A stretch of DNA of 64,000 bases from an uncultured Alphaproteobacteria bacterium (GCA_943788635.1 CALSRA010000011.1:1-64000); one strand, 5' to 3'. Shown: positions 17,713-26,461, numbered from the stretch's first letter. Notes: generated by a model not told the origin, from the sequence alone. Numbers and translations: made by a program.

Positions 17713-18321
17713 ATGGAAAATATCGTCGCGCTCACCCTTGCAACGCTGGTGCTGGTTATGATCCCCGGCCCGAATGTCGCGTTAATCGTCGCCAACAGCC
17801 TGCGGCGCGGCACTGGATTCGGGCTGGCCACCGTCGCCGGGACGACTGTCGGTCTGGCGCTGCAGTTGCTGTTCGTCGTGTTCGGGTTGACGGTGCTGAT
17901 CGAAGCGGCTGCGGGCTTCCTGAACTGGGTGCGTTGGGCGGGGGTCATCTATCTTGTCTGGCTCGGCATCCAGGCCTGGAAGGCACCCGCGGATGACCTT
18001 GCCGACATCCGGGCCCAGGGCGGTGCCGCTTCCCGCGCCTTCCGACACGGCATCATGCTGGCGGTCATCAATCCCAAGACCCTGATTTTCAACGCGGCCT
18101 TCCTGCCGCAATTCGTATCCACACAGGGTGATCTATCAACACAGCTTGCCCTGACGGCGATAATCTTTCTGGCCGTCGTTGGTATAGGCGATTCTGTCTG
18201 GGCGGTATTCGCCGGCCTGCTGCGCCCGGCCATGTTGCGGTTCAGCCGATTGCGCAACCGGCTGACCGGCGGTTTTTTTATCGCCGCCGGGGTCGGCCTC
18301 GCCTGCGCAAAGCAGGACTGA
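17713..18321 (+). CDS. LysE/RhtB-family amino-acid exporter
   Basis: 202 residues with about six membrane segments. The N-terminus ENIVALTLATLVLVMIPGPN leads into VALIVANSLRRGTGFGLATVAG, the family signature (P-G-P-x, then R-G-x-G). FNAAFLPQFVSTQG is the mid-protein motif. It would export amino acids or small amines from the cytoplasm. It is directly downstream of the rhodanese gene and shares its probable GlxA control, so export of a sulfur-containing or unusual amino compound is a reasonable guess. Confidence 0.88.
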   Translation: MENIVALTLATLVLVMIPGPNVALIVANSLRRGTGFGLATVAGTTVGLALQLLFVVFGLTVLIEAAAGFLNWVRWAGVIYLVWLGIQAWKAPADDLADIRAQGGAASRAFRHGIMLAVINPKTLIFNAAFLPQFVSTQGDLSTQLALTAIIFLAVVGIGDSVWAVFAGLLRPAMLRFSRLRNRLTGGFFIAAGVGLACAKQD

Positions 18322-18394
18322 TCCGCAAACGGCTGGATCCGGCTTGCCGGCACAGCCAGAATTACACCACCGTAACCAAAACAAGGAAATCACC

Positions 18395-19333
18395 ATGGCC
18401 CCGAAACTCGGCTATCTGCTCCCGACCCGCGAACGGATCATGGAGGGCAAGCATGAAGTGGCGCCGATGTTGGCCGCCGCAGAGAAAGCCGAGGCGCTGG
18501 GGTATGATTCCGTCTGGATTGGCGATTCCGTGCTGGCGCGGCCACGACACGAACCTATTTCGCTTCTCGCCGGGGTCGCCGCACGGACCAAAAAGGTGGA
18601 ACTGGGGACGGCCGTTCTGCTGCCGGCACTGCGCAACCCGGTAATGCTGGCGCATCAGGTTGCGACCGTGGACCAGATATCCGAAGGGCGGCTGATCCTT
18701 GGTGTCGGCATTGCCACCGACGTCCCCAATATTCGCGCCGAATTCGCCGCCGCTGGCGTGCCGTTCGAAAAACGCGTCGGCACGATGCTGGAAGGGTTGC
18801 GGCTGTGCCAGGCATTGTGGAGCGGCGAACCGGTCGACTGGAGCGGACGCTGGCCAATAGAACAGGGCGTTCTGGCGCCGAAACCGGCACGTCCCGGCGG
18901 CCCGCCGATCTGGATCGGCGGTTCGGTCGAAGCGGCAATGAAACGGGCGGGGCGGGAATTCGACGGCTGGTTCCCCTCCACACCGACAGCGGCGCAATGG
19001 GCTGCGGATTTTGAAACGGTCAAGGCAAGCGCCGTTGAGAAGGGCCGTGACCCGGCGGATGTGACCGGTGCGTGTTACGTGACCGTCACCCTGGATGAAA
19101 ACGAAAACCGCGCCGTGGAGCGGATCGATACGTTTTTCGAGCAATATTACAATCGCCCGCCGGAGGTCATGAAAAGACGGTCGGCGATCTATGCCGGTTC
19201 ATCGGCCGGCGCCGTCGACTGGCTGAACGGTTATGCCGAAGCAGGCGTCGAGCACTTCGTCCTGCGCTTCGCCGGCGACGGTGACAAACAGCTCGAACAG
19301 TTCGCCAAAATCCGCAGCACGCTGGGCTGGTAA
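18395..19333 (+). CDS. LLM-class (luciferase-like) flavin/F420-dependent oxidoreductase
   Basis: 312 residues from ATG 18395 with AAGGAAATCACC upstream. It is a TIM-barrel of the bacterial-luciferase superfamily: AEALGYDSVWIGDSVLARPR at the start, LGTAVLLPALRNPVMLAHQVATVD in the middle and ILGVGIATDVPN. KPARPGGPPIWIGGSVEAAMKRAGREFDGW is the substrate/cofactor region. Either FMN or F420 could be used. It is the first of four LLM genes in the window, the others being at 21585, 24003 and 54354. It may belong to the rhodanese-LysE transcription unit, from which 73 bases separate it. Confidence 0.88.
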   Translation: MAPKLGYLLPTRERIMEGKHEVAPMLAAAEKAEALGYDSVWIGDSVLARPRHEPISLLAGVAARTKKVELGTAVLLPALRNPVMLAHQVATVDQISEGRLILGVGIATDVPNIRAEFAAAGVPFEKRVGTMLEGLRLCQALWSGEPVDWSGRWPIEQGVLAPKPARPGGPPIWIGGSVEAAMKRAGREFDGWFPSTPTAAQWAADFETVKASAVEKGRDPADVTGACYVTVTLDENENRAVERIDTFFEQYYNRPPEVMKRRSAIYAGSSAGAVDWLNGYAEAGVEHFVLRFAGDGDKQLEQFAKIRSTLGW

Positions 19334-19336
19334 CCC

Positions 19337-20545
19337 CTACTGCGCGTCCAGGGTCTTGCGCAGGAAATTCAGCAGTTCGATCACGCCAAAGGTACGCAGC
19401 CGATAGCGGTCGCCCGGCAACGTCGTCGCCATACCGTAATCATGGTCCGCCGTTGCGATATGCAGGAAGGCGGTGTGCGGACGCTCGCCCTCGCCATCCT
19501 GCGCCAGGTTAACGGCGATGCCGATATCGGTGTCGAATTCCTCGCGCGCAAATCGCGCCGACTTCTTGGCCCGATCCGCGCCGGATTTTCCGTAAGCGGC
19601 CGTATCGTCAAAACGGGCCGCAATCAAAGCCCCACGGAAGGTCGTCATATCACCGTCCAGGTTGCTCATCCGCGAGGCGAGAACGCCGCCGGAAATCGCT
19701 TCCGCCGCCGCCAGAGTCAATCCACGTGTCCGCAGCTTCTCCAGGACAACGGTTTCCATCGATTCTTCGTCGAGCCCGAAGATAATATCCCCCAGCAACT
19801 CGCGGATACTGGCTTCTTCCTCGTCCAGTATCTTCTGCGCCGTCGCTTCATCGCCGGTCTTGGCGGTAATACGGACCTTGATGCCTTCAATACCGCTGGC
19901 CTGAAATGCCAGCGTCGGGTTGCCGATGGCATCCAGCTCCGTAATCCGGTCGGCGAGAACTTCGGCAAGGCCGGATTCACTGTTGCCCCAGGTGCGGATG
20001 ACGCGGCTGCGGATTACCGAGGCCAGCCCGGACCGGCGTTGCAGATCCGGCAGGATCGTACCCAGCATCATTTCATGCATTTCGCGCGGCACACCGGGGG
20101 TGGCGTAGATCACCTTGTCACCGACCGGCGCGACAAGCCCCGGCGCCGTGCCGGGCATCTGCGCAATAATCGACGCGCCAACCGGGATATCCGCCTGACG
20201 CTTGTTATTGTCCGCCATCGGACGGCCGCGCCCTTCGAAATAGTCGCGGATTTTCTTGACGATTGCCTCATCGCGCTCCAGCGGTACGCCCATGATATGG
20301 GCAATGACTTCGCGCGTGATATCGTCCTGCGTCGGCCCCAGCCCGCCACAGCAGATCACCGCATCGCTGCGTTCCAGTGCCGTGCGGATGGTGGAAACCA
20401 TGCGGTCGAAATTATCGCCGACCTTGACCTGGTAGAGTGAATCGATCCCCGCGAGCGCCAATTGCTCGCCAATCCAGGACGAATTTGTATCGACAATCTG
20501 GCCCAGTAGCAGTTCCGTACCGATAGCGACAATTTCACAACGCAT
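19337..20545 (-). CDS. CinA-family protein with eroded C-terminal amidase motif
   Basis: Start at ATG 20545 behind GGGGGAGCAAACAGG (the longer open frame to 20761 has no support). 402 residues. The N-terminal MoeA/MogA-like domain is well kept: EIVAIGTELLLGQIVDTNS, CCGGLGPTQDDITREV and VIYATPGVPREMHEMM. The C-terminal domain, normally a nicotinamide-mononucleotide amidohydrolase, reads AAAEAISGGVLASRMS where the usual motif is A-E-S-C-T-G-G. The later G-x-A-G-P-G-G loop is replaced by GIAVNLAQDGEGERP. The amidase is therefore probably inactive or altered; the NMN/ADP-ribose-pyrophosphatase half may still work. It converges on the LLM gene upstream. Confidence 0.85.
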   Translation of the reverse strand: MRCEIVAIGTELLLGQIVDTNSSWIGEQLALAGIDSLYQVKVGDNFDRMVSTIRTALERSDAVICCGGLGPTQDDITREVIAHIMGVPLERDEAIVKKIRDYFEGRGRPMADNNKRQADIPVGASIIAQMPGTAPGLVAPVGDKVIYATPGVPREMHEMMLGTILPDLQRRSGLASVIRSRVIRTWGNSESGLAEVLADRITELDAIGNPTLAFQASGIEGIKVRITAKTGDEATAQKILDEEEASIRELLGDIIFGLDEESMETVVLEKLRTRGLTLAAAEAISGGVLASRMSNLDGDMTTFRGALIAARFDDTAAYGKSGADRAKKSARFAREEFDTDIGIAVNLAQDGEGERPHTAFLHIATADHDYGMATTLPGDRYRLRTFGVIELLNFLRKTLDAQ

Positions 20546-20698
20546 CCTGTTTGCTCCCCCTGCTCGAATTGGTGGATCGCACCGTAACGGATGCTCCCGC
20601 ATACCGGCAAGGAAATCGTCGCGCCCCGCGGCCCCACTGGTTTGCGCCGAAACCGGATGATACCCTTCAGCCAAATCAACACTGGAAAGGGAGATATC

Positions 20699-21553
20699 AT
20701 GCACTGGACGGGACGACGCGAACGGTTTCGAAAAATTCTCAACGGCGATAAATGCGTCCACCCCGGTTCCGTCTATGACGCGATGTCCGCCCGGATGGCG
20801 GAAGACCTGGGCTTCGAAGTCGGCATGCTGGCGGGTTCCACCGGTTCGCTTTCCGTACTCGGCGCCCCCGACCTGATTGTCCTCACCCTGACCGAATTCG
20901 CGGCGCAGGCCTACCGGGTCAACCGCGCCGGCGACCTGTCACTGATGGTCGATGCCGACCACGGCTACGGCAACGCGCTCAGTGTCAAACGGACGGTCGA
21001 GGAACTGGAGACCGCCGGTGTCGCGGCAATGACCATCGAGGACACGATCCTGCCCACACCCTATGGCGCATCGGGCCCAACCATGGTTTCCATCGATGAA
21101 GGCGTCGGCAAGATCAAGGCGGCACTGGCCGGACGGCAGGACCCGAACCTGGTCATCGCCGGGCGCACCAGCGCCGTGTCGATCAGCGGGCTGGATGATG
21201 CCATCGCCCGCGGACAGGCCTATGCGGCGGCCGGCGTCGACGCCGTGTTCTTCACCGGGGTCAATACCCGCGACCAGCTGGATGCGATTTCCGAAGCGCT
21301 CGACGTGCCAATTTTCCTGGGCAGCATCAACGACGCGCTCAGCGACAAGGAATACCTGGGATCGCGCGGCGTGCGTATCGCGCTGCAGGGGCATATGCCG
21401 ATCATGGCCGGAGTTCAGGCCGTCTACAACACCCTGAAAGCGCTGCGCGAAGGCACTCCGCCCAAGGAACTGCAGGGCGTCGCCGGGAAGGAACTGATGG
21501 ATCAGGTCACCCGCGCCGCGGATTACAAGAAACAGGGCGACGACTGGCTTTAG
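20699..21553 (+). CDS. Isocitrate lyase/PEP mutase superfamily, oxaloacetate-decarboxylase-like
   Basis: 284 residues from ATG 20699, preceded by AAAGGGAGATATC. VHPGSVYDAMSARMAEDLGF leads to MLAGSTGSLSVLGAPD, then VDADHGYGNALSVKRTVEELE and MTIEDTILPTPYG. The D-A-D-H-G-Y-G-N-A and T-I-E-D-T motifs carry the metal ligands and match the Pseudomonas PA4872-type oxaloacetate decarboxylases rather than isocitrate lyase, since the K-K-C-G-H active Cys motif is absent. Product prediction: divalent-metal decarboxylation of oxaloacetate or a related 3-oxoacid. It is 31 bases upstream of an LLM gene on the same strand, a probable two-gene unit. Confidence 0.85.
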   Translation: MHWTGRRERFRKILNGDKCVHPGSVYDAMSARMAEDLGFEVGMLAGSTGSLSVLGAPDLIVLTLTEFAAQAYRVNRAGDLSLMVDADHGYGNALSVKRTVEELETAGVAAMTIEDTILPTPYGASGPTMVSIDEGVGKIKAALAGRQDPNLVIAGRTSAVSISGLDDAIARGQAYAAAGVDAVFFTGVNTRDQLDAISEALDVPIFLGSINDALSDKEYLGSRGVRIALQGHMPIMAGVQAVYNTLKALREGTPPKELQGVAGKELMDQVTRAADYKKQGDDWL

Positions 21554-21584
21554 CAGAATTGACGGAACGTCGCGGGAGAAAATA

Positions 21585-22634
21585 ATGAAGCTTGGGTTAT
21601 CAATCGGGTATTCAGGCCCGACAATGGAATTGCCGGTCGAGCGGGTGCAGCTTGCCGAACAGCTAGGCTATGATTCTGTATGGACGGCGGAAGCCTATGG
21701 GTCGGATGCGGTCACGCCACTGGCCTACCTTGCGGCAGTGACGTCGCGCATCAAACTGGGCACCGCCATCATGCAGGTATCGGCACGGACGCCGGCCAAT
21801 GCCGCAATGGCAGCGGGCACCATCGATGCGATGGCGGGCGGTGGCCGGTTCATCGCCGGGCTGGGCGTTTCCGGTCCGCAGATCGTCGAAGGCTGGTACG
21901 GACAGCCCTGGGGGCGGCCCTATTACTGGCTGAAAGATTACGTGTCGATCATGCGCAAGGTCTTCCGCCGCGAGGAACCTGTCACCCATGACGGCAAGCA
22001 GATCACCCTGCCCTTTACCGGTGAAGGCGCGCTCGGCGTCGGCAAGCCCTTGCAATCGATCCTGCACATGAACCCGGATATTCCGATCTATATCGGGTCC
22101 GGCAATGAAGCGACGGTGCGGCTGACCGGGGAAATCGCGGATGGCTGGCTGCCGCTGGGCTATGCGCCCGGAACCTTCCACGAATACAAGGGCTGGCTGG
22201 AACAAGGGTTCGAACGGGCCGGTAACGGCAAGGGCTTCCACAATTTTGAAATACAGGCATCGGTATTTGTCGAAATCGACGAGGACGTACAGGCCGCCCT
22301 TGACCGGCTGAAACCACGCGAAGCGCTGTATATCGGCGGCATGGGCCACAAGGACAAGAATTTCCACAAGGAGATGATGATCCGCCGGGGCTATGCCGAT
22401 GCCGCCGACCGGATTCAGGAACTGTACCTGGCCGGCCGCAAGCAGGAAGCTGCCGATGCCGTACCCGATGAATGGGTCGACGCCAGAGCGCTGGTCGGAC
22501 CGCCGGCACGAATCAGGCAGCGCTATACCGCCTGGGATGAATGCGAGGCGACCTCGTTGACCGTTCGCACGAAACAGGATGCTGCTGTCAGGCTGATGGC
22601 GGAAGCGGCGCGACTTAATCCGCCGCGGGGCTAA
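21585..22634 (+). CDS. LLM-class F420-dependent-type oxidoreductase
   Basis: 349 residues. MKLGLSIGYSGPTMELPVER, then AEQLGYDSVWTAEAYGSDAV, is the start pattern of the larger LLM subgroup usually annotated as F420-dependent (probable F420 glucose-dehydrogenase-like or methylene-reductase-like). AMAAGTIDAMAGGGRFIAGLGVSGPQ and MNPDIPIYIGSGNEATVRLTGEIADGW follow. It is closely alike in layout to the gene at 24003 on the opposite strand, so the two look like paralogues flanking an MFS gene. The cofactor (FMN or F420) cannot be decided here. Confidence 0.88.
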   Translation: MKLGLSIGYSGPTMELPVERVQLAEQLGYDSVWTAEAYGSDAVTPLAYLAAVTSRIKLGTAIMQVSARTPANAAMAAGTIDAMAGGGRFIAGLGVSGPQIVEGWYGQPWGRPYYWLKDYVSIMRKVFRREEPVTHDGKQITLPFTGEGALGVGKPLQSILHMNPDIPIYIGSGNEATVRLTGEIADGWLPLGYAPGTFHEYKGWLEQGFERAGNGKGFHNFEIQASVFVEIDEDVQAALDRLKPREALYIGGMGHKDKNFHKEMMIRRGYADAADRIQELYLAGRKQEAADAVPDEWVDARALVGPPARIRQRYTAWDECEATSLTVRTKQDAAVRLMAEAARLNPPRG

Positions 22635-22779
22635 ATCACCGCAGCTGATATTTTCGTGAGCGCATCTTGCAGGGGCAACGCGACGCTACCATCTTTTATG
22701 TAATAGACGGGAAACCGTCAGGGGCGCCCTGCGCAATCCCCCTCCCCTATCCCCCTGCGCGGGGCGTTCCACCCAACCT

Positions 22780-22809
22780 GGGCCGTGCGATTATCGCACG
22801 GCCCTTTTT
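22780..22809 (+). terminator. Strong intrinsic terminator overlapping the end of the MFS gene
   Basis: An 11-bp perfect stem GGGCCGTGCGA / TCGCACGGCCC, a 3-base TTA loop, then TTTTT on the plus strand. The TTA loop (22791-22793) is the stop codon of the convergent MFS gene read on the minus strand. It should end transcripts from the LLM unit. Confidence 0.8.
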
Positions 22810-23915
22810 AACAGGAATAACAGAACAAGCAGCAGCACGGCGTCCGCCGTCAACAGCCACAACGGCGCCGAAAACCCACCGGTGGCGTGCGCGACATAGC
22901 CAATCAAAAGCGGCCCCAGCACACCGCCGATTTCCGCCGCCGAAAAGAACATGCCGCCGGCAACCCCTGTGTTCCGGCTGCCAACCCCCGGCAATTCGAT
23001 GAGCAAGAGCATGGTCGTCGCTGTCATGGCCCCGCGGGCGATGCCCTGTAAAACCAGTCCCGCGACCAGCAACGGACCCGGCGCTTCCCGCAACAACAGC
23101 GTTGCAATGGCGGCGGAGAGAAAGATCAGGAACATCACGGTAATACGATGCGGTTCGCTGGCCAGGCGCGGTATGCTCAACGCTGCCAGAATGCCGACAG
23201 CCGTAGGAATGGCGGACCAGAACCCCGCTTCTGCCGGCGTCATACCACCGGTTCTCAGAATTTCCGGCAACCAGTTACCCAGGCCGTGATTGAAGAAAAA
23301 TATCCCCATGCCAATCGCCAGGATCAGATGAATCAACGGCACCCGAAGCAAATGCCGGATCTGATCGAACTGCGACCGACGCGGCTCGGCCGCGATACGC
23401 CGTTCCACATCGCGGCAGGCCGAATGGCCCCCAATCAGAAACCAGATGACACCGCAGGCACTCGCGAATGCGGCATAGCAAAACAGAACGTTCCGCCAAT
23501 CGTTATCCAGCAGGGGCATCATCAGGCTATTGGTCAGCGCCAGCCCGGATACCGCGCTCAGGTTGGCCCCCGTCACATAGATCCCCATGGCCAGGCCGCG
23601 CTCACGCGATGCAAACCACAGGCTGACCAGCTTGGGCGCACCGATTGAAATGATGGGGCCAAACTGCGCGTTATCGAGGCCGAGGTCTTCCCGGATCGGC
23701 GCGACGAGCGGCGCCATTGCCGTAACCGTCAGACCAAAGCTGAAATAAAGCAGCCATACGCCGCCCAGTACGACCCAACGATAAGGGTGCTTTACGGGCG
23801 CCGCGGTTATTTCGACTGGCAACACTTGCGACACGTGCAGCGACAACCCGTTGGTTAAAGGGCCGAATACCCAGCCATAAGACGACCAGTTTGACAGGTT
23901 TTGCGACCGCGTCAA
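22791..23915 (-). CDS. MFS transporter, CynX/NimT-like
   Basis: About 374 residues with around 12 hydrophobic segments. The first is WVVLGGVWLLYFSFGLTVTAMAPL, and SRERGLAMGIYVTGANLS lies in the usual loop. The start is uncertain: the open frame begins at a TTG (23915) with no good ribosome site, and a GTG about 80 bases inside is possible. The substrate is unknown; the anion/organic-acid carriers of this family include cyanate and nitroimidazole-resistance relatives. It sits between two LLM genes and may move their substrate. The stop codon is the loop of the terminator at 22780. Confidence 0.8.
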   Translation of the reverse strand: MTRSQNLSNWSSYGWVFGPLTNGLSLHVSQVLPVEITAAPVKHPYRWVVLGGVWLLYFSFGLTVTAMAPLVAPIREDLGLDNAQFGPIISIGAPKLVSLWFASRERGLAMGIYVTGANLSAVSGLALTNSLMMPLLDNDWRNVLFCYAAFASACGVIWFLIGGHSACRDVERRIAAEPRRSQFDQIRHLLRVPLIHLILAIGMGIFFFNHGLGNWLPEILRTGGMTPAEAGFWSAIPTAVGILAALSIPRLASEPHRITVMFLIFLSAAIATLLLREAPGPLLVAGLVLQGIARGAMTATTMLLLIELPGVGSRNTGVAGGMFFSAAEIGGVLGPLLIGYVAHATGGFSAPLWLLTADAVLLLVLLFLLKRAVR

Positions 23916-24002
23916 TTCTTATGCGAGAAACTAGCGGTAAATCACTATTAAAAGTTGTTTATCGCATTATTTATTTGCCGAATATCCGTAATTGCCGCGC
24001 GA

Positions 24003-25043
24003 TTACAGTACCGCCTCCGCAAGAATACGGATCGCCTCGCGCGTCGGGCGCCGTGCGACCAGGGTCGAAACCTGCCCTTTCGCCGCGGCAGCCTTCCAGA
24101 CAGAAAGGCGTTCGACGATCCGCTCTTTGGGACCAACCAGCGCAACCGCATCGACCAGCGCGTCGGGAACGGCGGCAACGGCTTCCGCCCGCTTGCCGGA
24201 CAGGAACAGGTCCTGAATTTCCACGGCGGCGGCTTCAAAGCCCAGCTTCTTCGCATAATCATTATAGAAATTCTTGTCGCGCGCCCCCATGCCACCGATA
24301 TACAGCGCCATGTTCTGTTTGATCGGCAGCCGGCAGGCATCCAGGTCGTCACCGACCTGAATTGCAACGAAGGGCGCAAGCTCGAAATCGGCCAACCCCT
24401 TGCCGTTGCCGGCCTTCGCGAACCCTTCGTTCAGTGGGTCTTCGATAATCGAGTATTTTTCCGGGTCCATGAAGATCGGGAAGACACCGTCTGCTTTCTC
24501 CGCCGCAACACGAAGCCCGGCTGGCGTGATCGCCGCGGTGAAAATTTTCAGCGACGGATCACCATGCATGATGCTGCGCAGTGGCTTGCCAAGGCCCGTC
24601 GCGCCAGCACCATGATACGGAATCTGGTAATGCGGGCCGTCATGCTGGAGCGGCGCTTCCCGCGCCAGGATTGCCCGCACGATATCGATATACTCACGGG
24701 TCCGTGCGATTGGCTTGCCGAAGGGCACACCATGCCATCCTTCGATCACTTGCGGCCCCGATGGGCCGACACCAAGGATGAACCGCCCATCGGACAGATC
24801 ATGCAGGGTCATTGCCGTCATCGCGGCGGCGGCGGGTGTTCGCGCCGGCATCTGCATGATAGCCGTACCGACCTTGAGCGTCGTGGTCTGCGCCAGCATC
24901 CAGGATGCCGGTGTCACCGCATCATTGCCCCATGATTCCGACGTCCATGCAGAATCGAAACCAAGCGATTCGGCTTCGCGCACCAGATCCATATCAATCG
25001 CGTATTTGCCGCTGAACTCGGCAGGTATCAGACCCAGCTTCAT
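24003..25043 (-). CDS. LLM-class F420-dependent-type oxidoreductase
   Basis: 346 residues. MKLGLIPAEFSGKYAIDMDL, then AESLGFDSAWTSESWGNDAV and ATTLKVGTAIMQMPARTP, is the same architecture as the 21585 gene. LSDGRFILGVGPSGPQVIEGWHGVPFG and GLRVAAEKADGVFPIFMDPEK follow. It is probably a paralogue with a different substrate pocket. The gene lies 19 bases downstream of the ion channel gene on the same strand. Cofactor and substrate are not known from the sequence. Confidence 0.88.
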   Translation of the reverse strand: MKLGLIPAEFSGKYAIDMDLVREAESLGFDSAWTSESWGNDAVTPASWMLAQTTTLKVGTAIMQMPARTPAAAAMTAMTLHDLSDGRFILGVGPSGPQVIEGWHGVPFGKPIARTREYIDIVRAILAREAPLQHDGPHYQIPYHGAGATGLGKPLRSIMHGDPSLKIFTAAITPAGLRVAAEKADGVFPIFMDPEKYSIIEDPLNEGFAKAGNGKGLADFELAPFVAIQVGDDLDACRLPIKQNMALYIGGMGARDKNFYNDYAKKLGFEAAAVEIQDLFLSGKRAEAVAAVPDALVDAVALVGPKERIVERLSVWKAAAAKGQVSTLVARRPTREAIRILAEAVL

Positions 25044-25062
25044 TTAAACTCTCCCATTTTCA

Positions 25063-26019
25063 TTATTCCGCCGGGGGCAATTCCTCACCGCAATGCGGGC
25101 AGCTCCGCCGGGGTCGCATTTTTTCTTCTTCACTGGGTTCGATATCGGAAGTGGCCGCCTCACTCAACCCCAGCTCCGTCCGCAAATCCGACAATGCATC
25201 GGTAACCGCCTCGTCGATCGCCCCCTTTGCCAGTGCCGCATCGACATGTTCACGGTATTCGCGGCGACCACGGCGGATCTGTTCGGCAAACCCCGAGGCA
25301 AGAATGCCGGACGGGAAGGCGACCATGCCGATCCCCGTAAGTGAAATCAGTCCGCCAAGCATTTTGCCAAGCGGCGTTACCGGAACGATATCGCCGTAAC
25401 CAACCGTCGTCAGTGTCGTGATCGTCCACCACATAGCGGCAGGGATATTGCCGAAGGCGGTGGGCTGGGCGCGATGCTCGACCAGATACATGGCGCCTGA
25501 GGCCAGCACCATGATCATCAGCAACAGAAACAGGGCCGCGCCGATAACCTCTGCCTCGCTGCGCAGAACCCGGGTCATCAGGTTCAGGGCCGACCAGTAG
25601 CGGGAAAGCTTGAACAACCGCAATAACCTGAGTATCCGCAGGACCCGCAGGTCGAGCGCGAATAACAGGCTCAGGTAAAATGGCGCGATGGCAATAAAAT
25701 CGACCAGCGCCAGCGGCGAAAACAGATAGCGTATCCGAATCCGTGCGGCCGACACGCCGTCTTCAGCATCATCGGCATCGACGGAAACCCAAATCCGCGC
25801 AAAATACTCCACGGTGAAAAAGGCAATTGAGAAGGCTTCAAAGGAATCGAAATACGGCCCGTACATCTGATAGAGCGGATTGACGGTTTCCGCGATGGCC
25901 GCTGCCACGTTGAGTGAGATCAACAGGATCAGCACAATATCGAAGACATATCCCCACGGGCTGACCGGGCGACCTTCCTCCATGATGTGATAGACCCGCC
26001 CTCGAAGCGCTTTCAGCAT
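25063..26019 (-). CDS. Voltage-gated potassium channel (six-TM, Kv-type)
   Basis: Start taken at MLKALRGRVYHIMEEG (26019); the longer frame to 26181 is unlikely. About 318 residues: S1 around YVFDIVLILLISLNVAAAI, and S2-S3 with FFTVEYFARIWVS (charged voltage-sensor helix). S4 has RVLRILRLLRLFKLSR, with a basic residue every third position. The pore helix and filter WWTITTLTTVGYGDIVP contain the T-V-G-Y-G-D potassium signature, followed by S6. After a cytoplasmic helix the tail ends with SCPHCGEELPP, a single Cys pair. It would pass K+ across the inner membrane and set membrane potential. Confidence 0.92.
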   Translation of the reverse strand: MLKALRGRVYHIMEEGRPVSPWGYVFDIVLILLISLNVAAAIAETVNPLYQMYGPYFDSFEAFSIAFFTVEYFARIWVSVDADDAEDGVSAARIRIRYLFSPLALVDFIAIAPFYLSLLFALDLRVLRILRLLRLFKLSRYWSALNLMTRVLRSEAEVIGAALFLLLMIMVLASGAMYLVEHRAQPTAFGNIPAAMWWTITTLTTVGYGDIVPVTPLGKMLGGLISLTGIGMVAFPSGILASGFAEQIRRGRREYREHVDAALAKGAIDEAVTDALSDLRTELGLSEAATSDIEPSEEEKMRPRRSCPHCGEELPPAE

Positions 26020-26349
26020 ATTGTTTTGACCCGGTTGCCATCCGGCGACCCATCGGCGGGATTGCCCAAGGGCTGCCATCCATTCCCAAGGCCGAGTATA
26101 GGAAGTTTTACGGGTTTTTCCGCCCCCGAATCCATCGCAAAATTTTTCTACCTGATATCTCGAAAAAACCCCATCATGCAATTGATAATGACTTGCATTA
26201 TCAATATCGCGCTGTTATCTTCCTTTTACAGTCAAGCTGCCGAAAGGAAACACGCCACGAAACAGAGCCGCAATCTTTCGAAGAAATAATATTTCTGCCG
26301 GTCCGGACAATTAAGGAAAGTATTAGCCACATTTTCCGTCTGACCGGTT

Positions 26350-26421
26350 GGGGAATCCAGCTCACTCCCTCAGGCCGCATCAGTGGCCCTCTCCTCTTGG
26401 GTTGGATTCCCCCCCTCTGTT
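26350..26421 (+). ncRNA. Candidate small structured RNA with intrinsic-terminator-like end
   Basis: GGGGAATCCA (26350-26359) pairs perfectly with TGGATTCCCC (26403-26412), enclosing an inner GGCC/GGCC hairpin and a pyrimidine-rich CTCTCCTC stretch. The 3' side runs into CCCTCTGTTTTTTG, a U-tract. The shape (closed outer stem, CU-rich anti-Shine-Dalgarno-like loop, U-run) resembles CCUCCUCCC-type small RNAs of alphaproteobacteria. I cannot name a family, and no promoter is obvious. Confidence 0.35.
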
Positions 26422-26461
26422 TTTTGATTATTCAATTCAGGTGCCGGCATTTCGGCAGCAT

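Noticed and set aside
19442-20440. 332-residue open frame on the plus strand
   Set aside because: Antisense to the cinA homologue; no recognisable domain.
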